Assembly (NCBI RefSeq): GCF_017312485.1
Contig: NZ_BMBA01000001.1
Span: forward strand, 1,688,396-1,752,395
Reading direction: 5' to 3'
DNA: 64,000 nucleotides
From: Clostridium zeae
Lineage (GTDB): Bacteria > Bacillota > Clostridia > Clostridiales > Clostridiaceae
Below are positions 19,019-28,295 of this stretch, in pieces; the stretch's first letter is position 1; the number at the start of each line of letters is the position of its first letter. The position numbers and the translations under genes were made by a program. The notes beneath the pieces are model-generated. The model had not been told where the DNA came from, searched no databases, and saw nothing but the letters and a program-made list of their open reading frames with translations.

Positions 19019-19537
19019 ACTTTCCCCCCTAAAGTAAGATTTTGAACAACTCTAAACTTAGGACTATAAACGATTACACTTTTGAAAATATTTCTTTTAT
19101 TGAACTTATCCCTCCTTGGCTCAATATTTATGACATGACTTTATCGGTATCAATCTTTATAATCTATCTTTACTAAAGATAGCCCTTGAAATTTTTCAAT
19201 ATACTTTTATGTGAAATATGGATGTACCACTTCATAATAAAATTTATATTTTCCAATTCTCCTCTCAAAACCCAGATGAGTTTTGAAAATAGTTTTCAGA
19301 TTGAAGTGGTACATCTAAAGATACCGATAAAGTTAAATATAAGTGATGCTAAATATTATGATAAAGATTAGATTTGAGTTTATAATTGTAAAGGATACTA
19401 CAGATATGTCATAATGTTCTATTATCCATATAAATTATAGGTACCTGTTAAAACATTTACAACGTCACTTTTTTTGGATATGCAGTGCTTTTTTTATATC
19501 TTCTTCATACCTCAGGTGCTTTAACCTCTTCAAAAGA
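19019..19537. other. Intergenic region upstream of the giant GH16 gene, with conserved motifs and nested inverted repeats
   Basis: No gene. It holds the cre-like site (19065-19078), GGAGGGAT on the minus strand (19108-19115), the 14-mer ATGACATGACTTTA (19130-19143) and large nested inverted repeats: CTTTATCGGTATC (19139-19151) with GATACCGATAAAG (19320-19332), and GATGTACCACTTCA (19221-19234) with TGAAGTGGTACATC (19302-19315), around an inner CAAAAC/GTTTTG hairpin. Several of these motifs recur upstream of the paralog. Confidence 0.55.
19065..19078 (-). promoter_or_regulatory. cre-like site before the giant GH16 gene
   Basis: The minus strand reads TGTAATCGTTTATA, matching TGTAANCGNTTACA at all but one specified position. 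It lies about 50 nt before the start codon. An almost identical site lies at the same place before the paralog (25176-25189). CcpA control is inferred. Confidence 0.5.
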
Positions 19538-19580
19538 AAAAGAGATTGTACTCTGATATTCTCAGCTTACAATCTCTTTT
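19538..19580 (-). terminator. Intrinsic terminator of the second GH16 gene
   Basis: A perfect 13-bp stem, AAAAGAGATTGTA (19538-19550) against TACAATCTCTTTT (19568-19580), followed by U-rich sequence on the minus strand. It lies just past the stop at 19599. Confidence 0.85.
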
Positions 19581-19598
19581 CTCTTAGGTTATTTTTTA

Positions 19599-22500
19599 TT
19601 ACTTAGTTCCATATACCTCAAACTCCCATAAAGAGAAGCCATATGGAGGCAAGCCTCTTAAAGTTCCATACATTCTTACATGTCTTGCTTGAACCTTATT
19701 CATTTGGATTTCATCTATATTACCATCACTATTGTTTTCTGTATATGCATCCTTCCAATCAGCTTCAGTAGGATTTGCTACTGTTGCAACTTGTATCTTA
19801 TATTGCTTACCATAAGCTGCTTCCCAGTTTAGCACAACCTTATCTAAAGTGCAAAGATCTCCTAGATTTACTTCTATCCATTGAGTATCATTGAAAGCCG
19901 ATTCCCATCTTGTACCTTTATCACCATCGAAAGCAAAAGATGTAGTTCCTGAAGATGCAGTTGCTGTTTTGTTTAAAGCAATATTTTCAGTTGCTACTGT
20001 TGCCTTAATCAAACCATTTATTGCTGCTGTTAAAGTAGTAACTGCATTATCAACCTCAGCTTGTGTAGCATCAACTTTATTTTTTATTGTAATTGCATTT
20101 GTTAGTGCATTTTGAAGAGTTGACCAAGAAGCTGCTGTGTAATCTGCTTGAACCTTTCCTTGAGCTTCTGTAATCTTAGAGTTTAAAGCAGTCTTATCTG
20201 CAGAAGTTGATGATACCGCTGTTCCGTATACTTCAAATTCCCATAATGAGTATCCCCATATAGTTCCTCTTTCTAAGCCATATATTCTTACATGTCTTAC
20301 TTGTTGTCCTGAAAGTTTACTTGAGACTACTCCAGCCTTTCCATTTACTTCTGTATAAAGGTCAGTCCAATCACTGTCTGTTGTTGGGTTTGCTACAGTA
20401 GAACCTTGAATTTTATAAGTTTTACCATAAGCACCTTCCCAGTTTAGGTCTACTCTATCAAGCTTATATAATCCACCCAAGTCTACTGAAATCCATTGTG
20501 TATTTGAAGATTCTGACTCCCATCTTGTACCTGCGTTACCATCAAAAGCGTTTTGAACAGGTTGAACATTTGTTGAGGCATTGCCTTTTTTATTTAATGC
20601 TAAATTAGTTGTAGGTGCTGGATTTTGAGTACTATTTACATCCTTTATACTTACATCATCAATGTATATATTGTGCTCTCCAGTAGGTGTAACATTTGTT
20701 CCGTCTTCAATATAACCAAGCAGATAAGTTAAATTCATAGTTGTATCTTGAGTTGGTTTAATAGTGTATTTATAAACTGCATTTTGATCTGAAGTAATAT
20801 TAAAGTTTAATTTTGGACTCCCTTGATAATTAGTCAATTCAACTATTATTGGACGGTTAACTGTAGACCATGCCTTAAAGCTTAATTCATAAGTCTTATT
20901 TGCTGATAGCTGTATATTCTTTTGAGAAAATTGAGTAGACCAGCTAAATGGTACTTTCCACTCATTATCTTTTGCACCGTGATAATTAATCTTTATATTA
21001 GCCACTCCATTTGCAATAGAATAGCTTGACCAGTCAGGTGCATTGTTCCAGAACTCCCAATTAGTATTGCCTAATGCCATGTTACCATTCAACACCATGT
21101 TGCCATCAGCCGAATAAACTGTTTGAGTAACTGTTGTTTTGTCATATCCAGTAGCTTCCACTGTAACAGTATAGCTGCCTTCAGTAGTAAATACTCCTGG
21201 TACTATCGAAAGCTTTCCAGCAGTAAGTGTATATGAACTCTTTGCTAAAGTAGTACCGTTAACCTTAACAGCTGTAACAGCACTTCCCCAGCTAGAATCT
21301 TGTCCAATTGCTATATCGATTGGTTGACCTACATTATTAGTAGTAGAATCTGCTACAAGCATTGGAGGTTTTTTCACTGGAGGATTTTTTATTTGTAAAA
21401 CTACGTTATCTATAAATACATCTCCAACTGCTCCTTGAGGAGTTTTTCCAAGTAAGAATTTAAGTGCAACTGTATCATCAGCTGATACTCTAAAGTTGTA
21501 TTCAAAATGCTTACTAGTTGGAGTTACTGCTATTGCTCCTGTATCAAGCCTTCTTGTATAAGAAGCATTTTCTAAAGTAGCCTGTATATCACGATTTACT
21601 GAAGATCTAGCATCAAAAGATAGAATATAGTCATATCCCTTAAATAGTTTTAGATTGGATTGGTTTAACATTACATTCCAAGCTTCACCACCAAGATTTG
21701 AAACACTTATCTTCGCCTCTCCATTTGATCCATCATAGGTAGCTGCTCCACCTTGAAGGAATTGTTCCCATTTATTTAATCCAAGTGAAAAATCACCATT
21801 TTTAAGTGGGAATAAATCTATTACTGAGTAATCAACATTATTGTTTGTTGTACGTATTAAACTAATATTATCTAAGTAAACATTTATATTCTTTCCCCCT
21901 AGGTTAAATACAAGTTGTCCTTCAGTATCAGTTACCCCTGCTGGCATTGTGAAGGTAATAGTTTGCTTTGCATTTGTAGTTGTCAAATTCAAAGTATTAG
22001 CAGTATATACTGTTGCTCCATTTTTACTTAGGAATTTAACTTCCATGTCTCTAGCTGCAGCAGCTCTAGCATCAAAGGTCAATTGATATGTGTCGTTTTG
22101 AAGAAGATTTATTCCCTTTTGAACTAACTGTACAGCTTCTCTAGTAGTACCACCATTAGAAATTACTACTCCTAGTTCTGTAGTATCTGGATTTACAGAA
22201 GCTGTTGCAGTAGCTGAAGCTGTATTGAAGTTCCAGAAGGCCATACGCTGCATTGTTCCTAGCTTAAAGCTTCCATTATAAACATGATTTCCATCATCTA
22301 AAGGAGTTTTAGCTGCATTTGAATCGTATAAAGCATCTACTTCTTGAACCTTAACATTACCTATCCATACTGCGCTGTTATTAGTTCCCATATTAAATTC
22401 CATTCTAGCAGCTATATCTGTTGCAGACTGCATTTGGAATCTATATTCATAGCTTTGTAATGAAGTTTTTAGTGGAACATCAAAATTATCTGAATATACG

Positions 22501-25130
22501 CCCCAACCTTTATCAGCACCACCACCAAATTTGATACTCATATTTCTGCTGGCTGCTGCCTTTGCATCAAAGGTCAATTTATAATATCTGCCTTTTGCTA
22601 AAGAGATGTTTTGTATGAGCTGAAGTGCATAGTTTTGAGTGCCTGCATTTGCAATATTAACCTTTGCAAATCTTGTATTATTAATTGTGTCTATAGCTAC
22701 ACTACCTGCTCCTCCTGCATCTGGTACATGAACAAAGTTCCAATTTTCAGTATTTAAGCTTCCTGTTGTAACTTCTGTAATTGGTTGATTAAAGTTAATA
22801 TCATGTACATAGTTTCCATCTATAGGCTGTTTAGCATTACTTGGAAGGGTATCCTTTGCAAGCACTGGCTCTACTGGCTGCTTATATCCTCTTCCAGTTA
22901 AATTGTAAGCACGTACATAATCAACTTCCATCTTTGCAGGAAAATCACTTGAAGCTGGCTCTTTACCACCATCATAGTTACCGCCAACTGCTAAGTTTAA
23001 GATTATATAGAATGGTTTATCAAAAGGTGCTGGGTAAGAATTTTTATCTGGTTGTCCTTCACTTTGGCTAAACCAATTATCTGTAGTTTGATATAAAATT
23101 CCATCCACATACCATCTGATTTCTCCTGGTTCCCATTCTACTGAATAAGTGTGAAAACCAGTTATATCTTGGCCTGTTGGGAAGTTGTAAGAAGCTCCAG
23201 TTGCCTTGTCATTTGGGAATGGCTTTCCATAATGGATTGTACCATCTACCTTATTTAGTTCACGGCCTCTTGCTTCCATAATATCAATCTCACCTGAGGA
23301 TGCCCAAGTTCCGTATTCATTATCCTTTGGCATCATCCAGAAAGCTGGCCAGAAGCCTTGTCCCTTTGGAAGCTTCATTCTAGCTTCAAACTTTCCATAT
23401 CTCTGATTAAAGGTAGGACTAGTCCATAATCTTCCTGAGGTATAAGTTTTTCCATTTTTAGCTTCTGGTTTTGCTTCAATTACTAAGCTACCATTTTGCT
23501 CTTTTATATTTTCCTTTTGGTAATATTGCTTTTCGTTATTTCCCCATCCATCTAAACCGAATTCTGCACCTGTTCCGTTTTGATATGCCCATTTATCTAA
23601 GTTAACACCATTGGTATCAACATTAGTACCAGAACCATCAAATTCATCATCCCATACTAAAGACCAATCGCTCTTCGCTTGTATAGACTGTGCAACATCT
23701 GTTTTTTCATAGCCATTAGCTCTTACAGCTATAGCATAATCCTTTAACTGAGTGAATTGGCTTGCCTTTATGAGTATATATCCTACACCTTTTGTATAGT
23801 TACTACTAGCTATTGTATTTCCATCAATAGTAAGTTCAGTTATAGCGTTTCTCCATGCTAGATTATCAGCAAAGGTTATCTTTATATCTTGACCTAATTC
23901 ATTTTTATCTGCATCAGGCGACAACACTGGGCCTGATGGAAGATGTATATTATCTGTAGCATCAGCTGCTTCTCCAGCTGCATCCTTTGCTCCTTTTAAT
24001 TCAAATCTAACATTATCTATAAATACATCATGAACACCAATTGCTGTAGCATCTACCTTTCCAAGCAAGAATTTTAAAGCTGCTACATCATCTTTGCCCA
24101 TTGTAAAATCAAAACTATAAGTCTGAACATAACTGTCTAACTTAAGTGTCTTGTCCAAGTAACGAGTATTTGTTGAATTTGCTGCAACTACTTGTATATT
24201 TCTTGGAATAGTAGATCTTCCATTAAAGTATACAGTGTAAGTCTTACCATTCACTAAAGAAAGATTTCCTTGAGAAAGGCTTACATCTCCTGCAACACTA
24301 CCCACATTAGCTACATGGAATTTCATACCTCCATTTTCTACTACATACTTTGTTTCAGTATCAGCTCCAGTACTTCTTCCCTGTACAAATTCAGTCCAAT
24401 TGTTTGTTCCATCTGTAAAATATCCATTTTTAAGTAAAAAGGCCTTATCTCTTGCTCCCTTTACCTCTACTCTTACATTATCCACATATACATCATGGGC
24501 TGCTAAGGTTCCATTTCCATCAACCTTACCTAAAAGCACCTTAAAGGAAGTAGTAATATCTGCAGTAACTGGCAACTCATAGCTTAAAGTTTTTTTGGTT
24601 GCTGTAATAGCTTCATTTTTAGAAATATATCTTGTTCCATTAGCATCGTCAACTACAATTTCAACGTTTCTAGCAGCAGTTGACCTTATGTCTAAAGATA
24701 CAACATAAGTTTGTCCAGCGTACATCTTAAAATCATTTTGCATCAACATAACATCCCAAGGGTTGTTACCAATACTTGAAACTGTATACTTAAGTTCTCC
24801 ATTTTGTACACTTGCTCCTGTAACCTTATCCCAACCATCATATCTGCCTTGTACGAAATCTGACCATTTTGTCATTCCATTTGAAAAATCTCCATTTTTT
24901 AATGCAAATTGATCATTCAATGCGAGTTCGCTACCAACAGCAGCAGCTAAGGCAGCAGTCACTTTACTAGTTATAGCATTAGTAGTAGTTGAAGTGGTGT
25001 TCGCAAGTGCTACTAATGCAGGACTTAGTCCAACCTCTCCAAGTACAAATAGTCCTGCCATAAATATGCCTACTCCACGTTTGACCCTATTTCTTGACTT
25101 TTTACCTTTAGAACTCATAAATTTACTCAT
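19599..25130 (-). CDS. Secreted GH16 (laminarinase-like) multidomain protein, paralog of the giant protein
   Basis: 1,843 residues. Signal peptide about 1-43; two CBM4/9-like modules (about 77-385); DUF1533-like domain (about 396-482); GH16 (about 484-750, GEIDIMEA with E614, D616, E619); three CBM4/9-like modules (about 772-1240); DUF1533-like (about 1254-1340); CBM4/9-like (about 1344-1490); F5/8 type C (about 1509-1635); FIVAR (about 1642-1705); second F5/8 type C (about 1712-1843). From the first CBM to the FIVAR region it follows the second GH16 part of the giant neighbour closely, often word for word (QNGTGAE, LPKGQG, AFWMMPKD). It lacks the Ig repeats, the first GH16 and the giant's last domain, and has an extra F5/8 module. 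The ribosome binding site is GAGGAGAG. Likely an extracellular beta-1,3-glucanase. No cell anchor is visible. Confidence 0.92.
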   Translation of the reverse strand: MSKFMSSKGKKSRNRVKRGVGIFMAGLFVLGEVGLSPALVALANTTSTTTNAITSKVTAALAAAVGSELALNDQFALKNGDFSNGMTKWSDFVQGRYDGWDKVTGASVQNGELKYTVSSIGNNPWDVMLMQNDFKMYAGQTYVVSLDIRSTAARNVEIVVDDANGTRYISKNEAITATKKTLSYELPVTADITTSFKVLLGKVDGNGTLAAHDVYVDNVRVEVKGARDKAFLLKNGYFTDGTNNWTEFVQGRSTGADTETKYVVENGGMKFHVANVGSVAGDVSLSQGNLSLVNGKTYTVYFNGRSTIPRNIQVVAANSTNTRYLDKTLKLDSYVQTYSFDFTMGKDDVAALKFLLGKVDATAIGVHDVFIDNVRFELKGAKDAAGEAADATDNIHLPSGPVLSPDADKNELGQDIKITFADNLAWRNAITELTIDGNTIASSNYTKGVGYILIKASQFTQLKDYAIAVRANGYEKTDVAQSIQAKSDWSLVWDDEFDGSGTNVDTNGVNLDKWAYQNGTGAEFGLDGWGNNEKQYYQKENIKEQNGSLVIEAKPEAKNGKTYTSGRLWTSPTFNQRYGKFEARMKLPKGQGFWPAFWMMPKDNEYGTWASSGEIDIMEARGRELNKVDGTIHYGKPFPNDKATGASYNFPTGQDITGFHTYSVEWEPGEIRWYVDGILYQTTDNWFSQSEGQPDKNSYPAPFDKPFYIILNLAVGGNYDGGKEPASSDFPAKMEVDYVRAYNLTGRGYKQPVEPVLAKDTLPSNAKQPIDGNYVHDINFNQPITEVTTGSLNTENWNFVHVPDAGGAGSVAIDTINNTRFAKVNIANAGTQNYALQLIQNISLAKGRYYKLTFDAKAAASRNMSIKFGGGADKGWGVYSDNFDVPLKTSLQSYEYRFQMQSATDIAARMEFNMGTNNSAVWIGNVKVQEVDALYDSNAAKTPLDDGNHVYNGSFKLGTMQRMAFWNFNTASATATASVNPDTTELGVVISNGGTTREAVQLVQKGINLLQNDTYQLTFDARAAAARDMEVKFLSKNGATVYTANTLNLTTTNAKQTITFTMPAGVTDTEGQLVFNLGGKNINVYLDNISLIRTTNNNVDYSVIDLFPLKNGDFSLGLNKWEQFLQGGAATYDGSNGEAKISVSNLGGEAWNVMLNQSNLKLFKGYDYILSFDARSSVNRDIQATLENASYTRRLDTGAIAVTPTSKHFEYNFRVSADDTVALKFLLGKTPQGAVGDVFIDNVVLQIKNPPVKKPPMLVADSTTNNVGQPIDIAIGQDSSWGSAVTAVKVNGTTLAKSSYTLTAGKLSIVPGVFTTEGSYTVTVEATGYDKTTVTQTVYSADGNMVLNGNMALGNTNWEFWNNAPDWSSYSIANGVANIKINYHGAKDNEWKVPFSWSTQFSQKNIQLSANKTYELSFKAWSTVNRPIIVELTNYQGSPKLNFNITSDQNAVYKYTIKPTQDTTMNLTYLLGYIEDGTNVTPTGEHNIYIDDVSIKDVNSTQNPAPTTNLALNKKGNASTNVQPVQNAFDGNAGTRWESESSNTQWISVDLGGLYKLDRVDLNWEGAYGKTYKIQGSTVANPTTDSDWTDLYTEVNGKAGVVSSKLSGQQVRHVRIYGLERGTIWGYSLWEFEVYGTAVSSTSADKTALNSKITEAQGKVQADYTAASWSTLQNALTNAITIKNKVDATQAEVDNAVTTLTAAINGLIKATVATENIALNKTATASSGTTSFAFDGDKGTRWESAFNDTQWIEVNLGDLCTLDKVVLNWEAAYGKQYKIQVATVANPTEADWKDAYTENNSDGNIDEIQMNKVQARHVRMYGTLRGLPPYGFSLWEFEVYGTK

Positions 25131-25643
25131 AGATTCTCTCCTCTATATTTAGGAATATATTATGACTTAATCCAATTATAACGATTACATAAATCCCTCC
25201 ATTCTTTCTTTTCCTTCTCATGACATGACTTTAATTATCTTAAGATTGCTGTATTATAAGTTTCTAATTTTGCTTATTCCATAATTATAACTTTTGTGCT
25301 TCTTTTTGTAATATATCTTGTTATTGTCTAAATATTAAACTATAAACTTATGAATCCGTAGTAACAATTAAAGTGATTATTAAACTTTCACCTACAGTTA
25401 AAGCAACTTAAATTCGATTATTAATGTGATTTATTTTCCATTACATGTCACAATTCACTACATTTACGATACATTATAGATACTACTGTAATATTTCACA
25501 ACACCTCTTTTTTTAGATATGCACTTCTTTTTTTATATATTTATTAAATATTGTTCTATTAAAGATGTATCATTTCAATTCGAAATCTATCAAAATAAGG
25601 CTTAATAAATAGACTTTATTTGAAATTGGTATATCTATATAAT
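25131..25643. other. Intergenic region upstream of the second GH16 gene
   Basis: No gene. It holds the cre-like site (25176-25189), GGAGGGAT on the minus strand (25193-25200), the shared 14-mer ATGACATGACTTTA (25220-25233), a stretch around 25508-25540 (TTTTTTTAGATATGCA) resembling 19470-19500 upstream of the paralog, and an imperfect inverted repeat AGATGTATCATTTCA (25563-25577) with TGAAATTGGTATATCT (25621-25636) related to the one at 19221-19315. Confidence 0.5.
25176..25189 (-). promoter_or_regulatory. cre-like site before the second GH16 gene
   Basis: The minus strand reads TGTAATCGTTATAA, close to the CcpA cre consensus and to the site before the giant GH16 gene. A TATAAT box overlaps it on the minus strand, so binding would block a promoter there. 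Confidence 0.5.
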
Positions 25644-25681
25644 AAAATACACCGATATTAATTATAGTATCGGTGTATTTT
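25644..25681 (-). terminator. Terminator of the gerK operon
   Basis: A perfect 14-bp stem, AAAATACACCGATA (25644-25657) against TATCGGTGTATTTT (25668-25681), with A/T-rich flanks so it could act in both directions. It lies 15 bp past the small fourth gene of the gerK operon. Confidence 0.85.
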
Positions 25682-25695
25682 ATTCACTTGATTTT

Positions 25696-25860
25696 TTATC
25701 TACTAAACAACACAAATGCAGGAATACAAGTTCCCAATATAGCAAGAGCTATAACAGCAATTCCACCAAGCTTATTATTATACTTCTTCAACAAGTTCAT
25801 CCCATAAGTACATGTATAAAAACAACTTGCTAACATAAATAGCAGCAGTAAAACCTTCAT
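25696..25860 (-). CDS. Small two-TM protein, fourth gene of the gerK operon (candidate D subunit)
   Basis: 54 residues, beginning MKVLLLLFMLASCF. Two hydrophobic segments (about 2-21 and 32-52) are separated by a short polar, basic loop (NLLKKYNNK). The ribosome binding site is excellent (GGAGG, eight bases before ATG) and sits inside the 3' end of gerKC, whose stop lies one base before this start, so translational coupling is likely. Some Bacillus germinant-receptor operons carry a fourth D gene for a small two-TM protein that modulates germination; size, topology and position all fit here. Homology to those proteins is not established. A perfect terminator follows directly. Confidence 0.75.
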   Translation of the reverse strand: MKVLLLLFMLASCFYTCTYGMNLLKKYNNKLGGIAVIALAILGTCIPAFVLFSR

Positions 25861-25861
25861 A

Positions 25862-27199
25862 TTAATTTCCTCCACTTATTATCGTGTTCTCATTATTTCT
25901 AATTTGCGAAGATTTGGACATAATTCCTGTCCTTCTTACATTGGCATCAACTTCAACATTTATTTTTGCATCTTTGTAATGTTTTAACCAGTTATACTCC
26001 TCAAATTCTGTGACAGTATAAAAATTTCTAGCCACCTTTTTTCCAAATCCAAAAATATCGGTATTGTATTCTTCCTGAGTTTTCCTTATAACATCAGAGA
26101 CTCCTTTTTGCACAAGATGCTCTATTGACATATTTAACTCTTCAATTTTATCCAATCTTTCATAAGGAATTCTGCTTTGAATAGCTCCAACATCTGCTTC
26201 AATATTCAATTTAACATTAATAATAGGTATGTTATCTTTAAAATATGCAGTTATCTTAGGTCTTCTTCCTAATCGAAAATCAAACACTATAGCATGTTTT
26301 TTACTTTTCTCATCCTCTATTGTGAAGAAACCTCTTTGGAATTTACCTGTTACCATAAGTAAATACCTAGTTTCATATGGATTCAAATAGCCTACCATCT
26401 TATTTCCATTAAAAATTGCCGTTCCCATAAATTCTAGTTTCCTATTTCCATTTCTTGGCATTTCTCCTGGTAGCATATTATATTCAGTTTTCAGCATAGA
26501 TGGATAAAATTCATCTGAACCTATAGGTAATGCTCCCTTCTTATCTAATGGTTCTAACCTTTTAAATTCATTTAAGCCAGCATAAACAGCATAGGGTTGC
26601 TTATATGGAGAAATCATACCTGAGTAAAATTCTTGAAAAGATTGTTCTGGAAAGAATCCTGAATAGTTTGCTTGAGTAGATGCAAGTTCCATAGCTTTTG
26701 CTGTACTTTCTCCTATTAAAGTATTGTTGTTTTTAATAAACTCCTCAGCACTTCCTCTACATATAATAACTTGCATTATTCTTCTTGTTTCTCTGAACCT
26801 CGCAATAGGTTCTAAGAAGTCTTGAACGCCTTCTCTTGACACCGCCTCAGAAATAATTATAGACTTTGTATGTACAAGTGAGATCCTTCTAGTTGTTGCA
26901 CCGTTTAAGAGATTAATTCCTTCTAAAATAGAAGGTGCTTCAACGGTTTCAAATAATGTATTACCATTGTTTGTTTCTGCATTAGAGGAAGTACTTCTAT
27001 TACTTTGAGAACCACCTCCTCCACTTGCTTTATAAACTGGGAACTGAATAGTAAGCCTAATTTTATTGTGAATTCCTTTATCACAGCCAATAACAAGTGA
27101 ATATACCTGATCATCAATTTCCTTACTATCCTTAGTACACCCTAGGAAAAGAAAACAAGTTGAGAAAATTATCATTACCATTACACTAACTCTTTTCAC
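25862..27199 (-). CDS. gerKC: Spore germinant receptor lipoprotein, Ger(x)C family (C subunit)
   Basis: Lipoprotein subunit of a GerA-type nutrient receptor in the spore inner membrane. About 445 residues from GTG 27199. The N-terminal hydrophobic segment ends in a lipobox (LFLGC, about Cys21), followed by KEIDDQVYSLVIGCDKG and the three-domain Ger(x)C fold, with the C-terminal HAS-barrel-like region (FGFGKKVARNFYTVTEFEEYNWLKHY). I prefer the GTG at 27199, downstream of GGAGG, over the GTG at 27226, which contains that site. The reading frame overlaps the end of gerKB by about 14 nt. It is followed immediately by the small two-TM gene. Confidence 0.9.
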   Translation of the reverse strand: MKRVSVMVMIIFSTCFLFLGCTKDSKEIDDQVYSLVIGCDKGIHNKIRLTIQFPVYKASGGGGSQSNRSTSSNAETNNGNTLFETVEAPSILEGINLLNGATTRRISLVHTKSIIISEAVSREGVQDFLEPIARFRETRRIMQVIICRGSAEEFIKNNNTLIGESTAKAMELASTQANYSGFFPEQSFQEFYSGMISPYKQPYAVYAGLNEFKRLEPLDKKGALPIGSDEFYPSMLKTEYNMLPGEMPRNGNRKLEFMGTAIFNGNKMVGYLNPYETRYLLMVTGKFQRGFFTIEDEKSKKHAIVFDFRLGRRPKITAYFKDNIPIINVKLNIEADVGAIQSRIPYERLDKIEELNMSIEHLVQKGVSDVIRKTQEEYNTDIFGFGKKVARNFYTVTEFEEYNWLKHYKDAKINVEVDANVRRTGIMSKSSQIRNNENTIISGGN

Positions 27200-28295
27200 T
27201 AGTAACCTTACCTCCTTTTTCACCACGAACTATGGCAATTAATAGTACTAATATTGGTATAAAGTAAGTAATTATCATGCTATATTGCCTAATAAGTGTA
27301 ATATAAATCTCAGTGGCTTCACTTATATTCTTCGGCATAAGTGTAACCATAAAGGTTAAGTAAGCAAAAGGTAGTAAACAAGGCCTATGTCTAGGAATAT
27401 TGAATGCCTTACAAAATATACTTATAGCTAAATAAAAGGTCACTGAAACATTAATTATGGAAGCAATAACCCAAATAAATATAAATATACTTTCAATTCT
27501 TTGAAGAAATCTGCTTAAATAAATTACTCTTGAAAGCTGAAAAAGTGATGAAAGATTTTCACTTCCTTGTGTATATTCAAAAGCCATTAAGGAACATGCA
27601 GTACCGATGCTTATAACAATTCCAGACAGAATTAAGCTTATTAATCCTACTTTCTTGAATTGTTCATATCCATGAAGACAATTAATTATAAATGCAAGAA
27701 TAATTACCTCACTATAGGCTGATGTTCTCCAAAGTCCCATAGTAAATGCCACTTTTATACCATATCCACCTATAGGTGTCAGGTTACTTACATCATAAAG
27801 TTTATAAGGCAATACAAGTATTGTGATTAAACCTACCACTACACAAAAAAAGCCTATATATGCCATTCTTGCAATTCCTTCTATACCCACATATGAATAA
27901 GCAATAACAACACCTAAAAATACAACTAAAATAATGCTTGGCTGAGTATATGGCAAGATATATGCTATTAACATTTCGACAAACTCTCTTATAGTTGCAC
28001 CTGAATAAAAGATAAAATAAGCAATAAAAATAAGTGATAAAGTTTTCCCAATAAATCTGCCTACCACTAAATCAAATATTTGAACAAGATTTTTATTTGG
28101 ATATCTTCTTATTAATTGAGAAACACAAAGGAATAAGATTATACTAGTTATGCATGAAATTAAAGTGGTGTACCAAGCAGAAGTGCTTGTAGTTTTAATC
28201 AACACACTTATACTAGTATAAAAAAGTTTAGAAATTAATACCAAGGTAGTAAGACTCACAGCTTCTCTTGTTCCAAATTTACCTTCCTTAATCAT
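27186..28295 (-). CDS. gerKB: Spore germinant receptor membrane subunit, GerB/GerKB type
   Basis: About 369 residues, roughly ten membrane segments, of the APC-superfamily spore permease group that forms the B subunit of GerA-type receptors and is thought to bind the germinant. The N-terminus MIKEGKFGTREAVSL is typical. The start at 28295 is chosen because GGGGGGAAGGTG lies just upstream and the protein then begins at the family's usual point; the longer reading from 28391 would run inside gerKA. The start overlaps the gerKA stop by 8 nt, indicating tight coupling. B subunits often set germinant specificity, but the ligand here is unknown. Confidence 0.9.
   Translation of the reverse strand: MIKEGKFGTREAVSLTTLVLISKLFYTSISVLIKTTSTSAWYTTLISCITSIILFLCVSQLIRRYPNKNLVQIFDLVVGRFIGKTLSLIFIAYFIFYSGATIREFVEMLIAYILPYTQPSIILVVFLGVVIAYSYVGIEGIARMAYIGFFCVVVGLITILVLPYKLYDVSNLTPIGGYGIKVAFTMGLWRTSAYSEVIILAFIINCLHGYEQFKKVGLISLILSGIVISIGTACSLMAFEYTQGSENLSSLFQLSRVIYLSRFLQRIESIFIFIWVIASIINVSVTFYLAISIFCKAFNIPRHRPCLLPFAYLTFMVTLMPKNISEATEIYITLIRQYSMIITYFIPILVLLIAIVRGEKGGKVTSEKS

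Noticed and set aside
9851-25130. Cellulosomal or S-layer attachment of the GH16 proteins
   Set aside because: No dockerin calcium-loop repeats, SLH domains or LPXTG sorting signal can be seen; the DFDGDGTIDR segment occurs once only and is not a duplicated dockerin.
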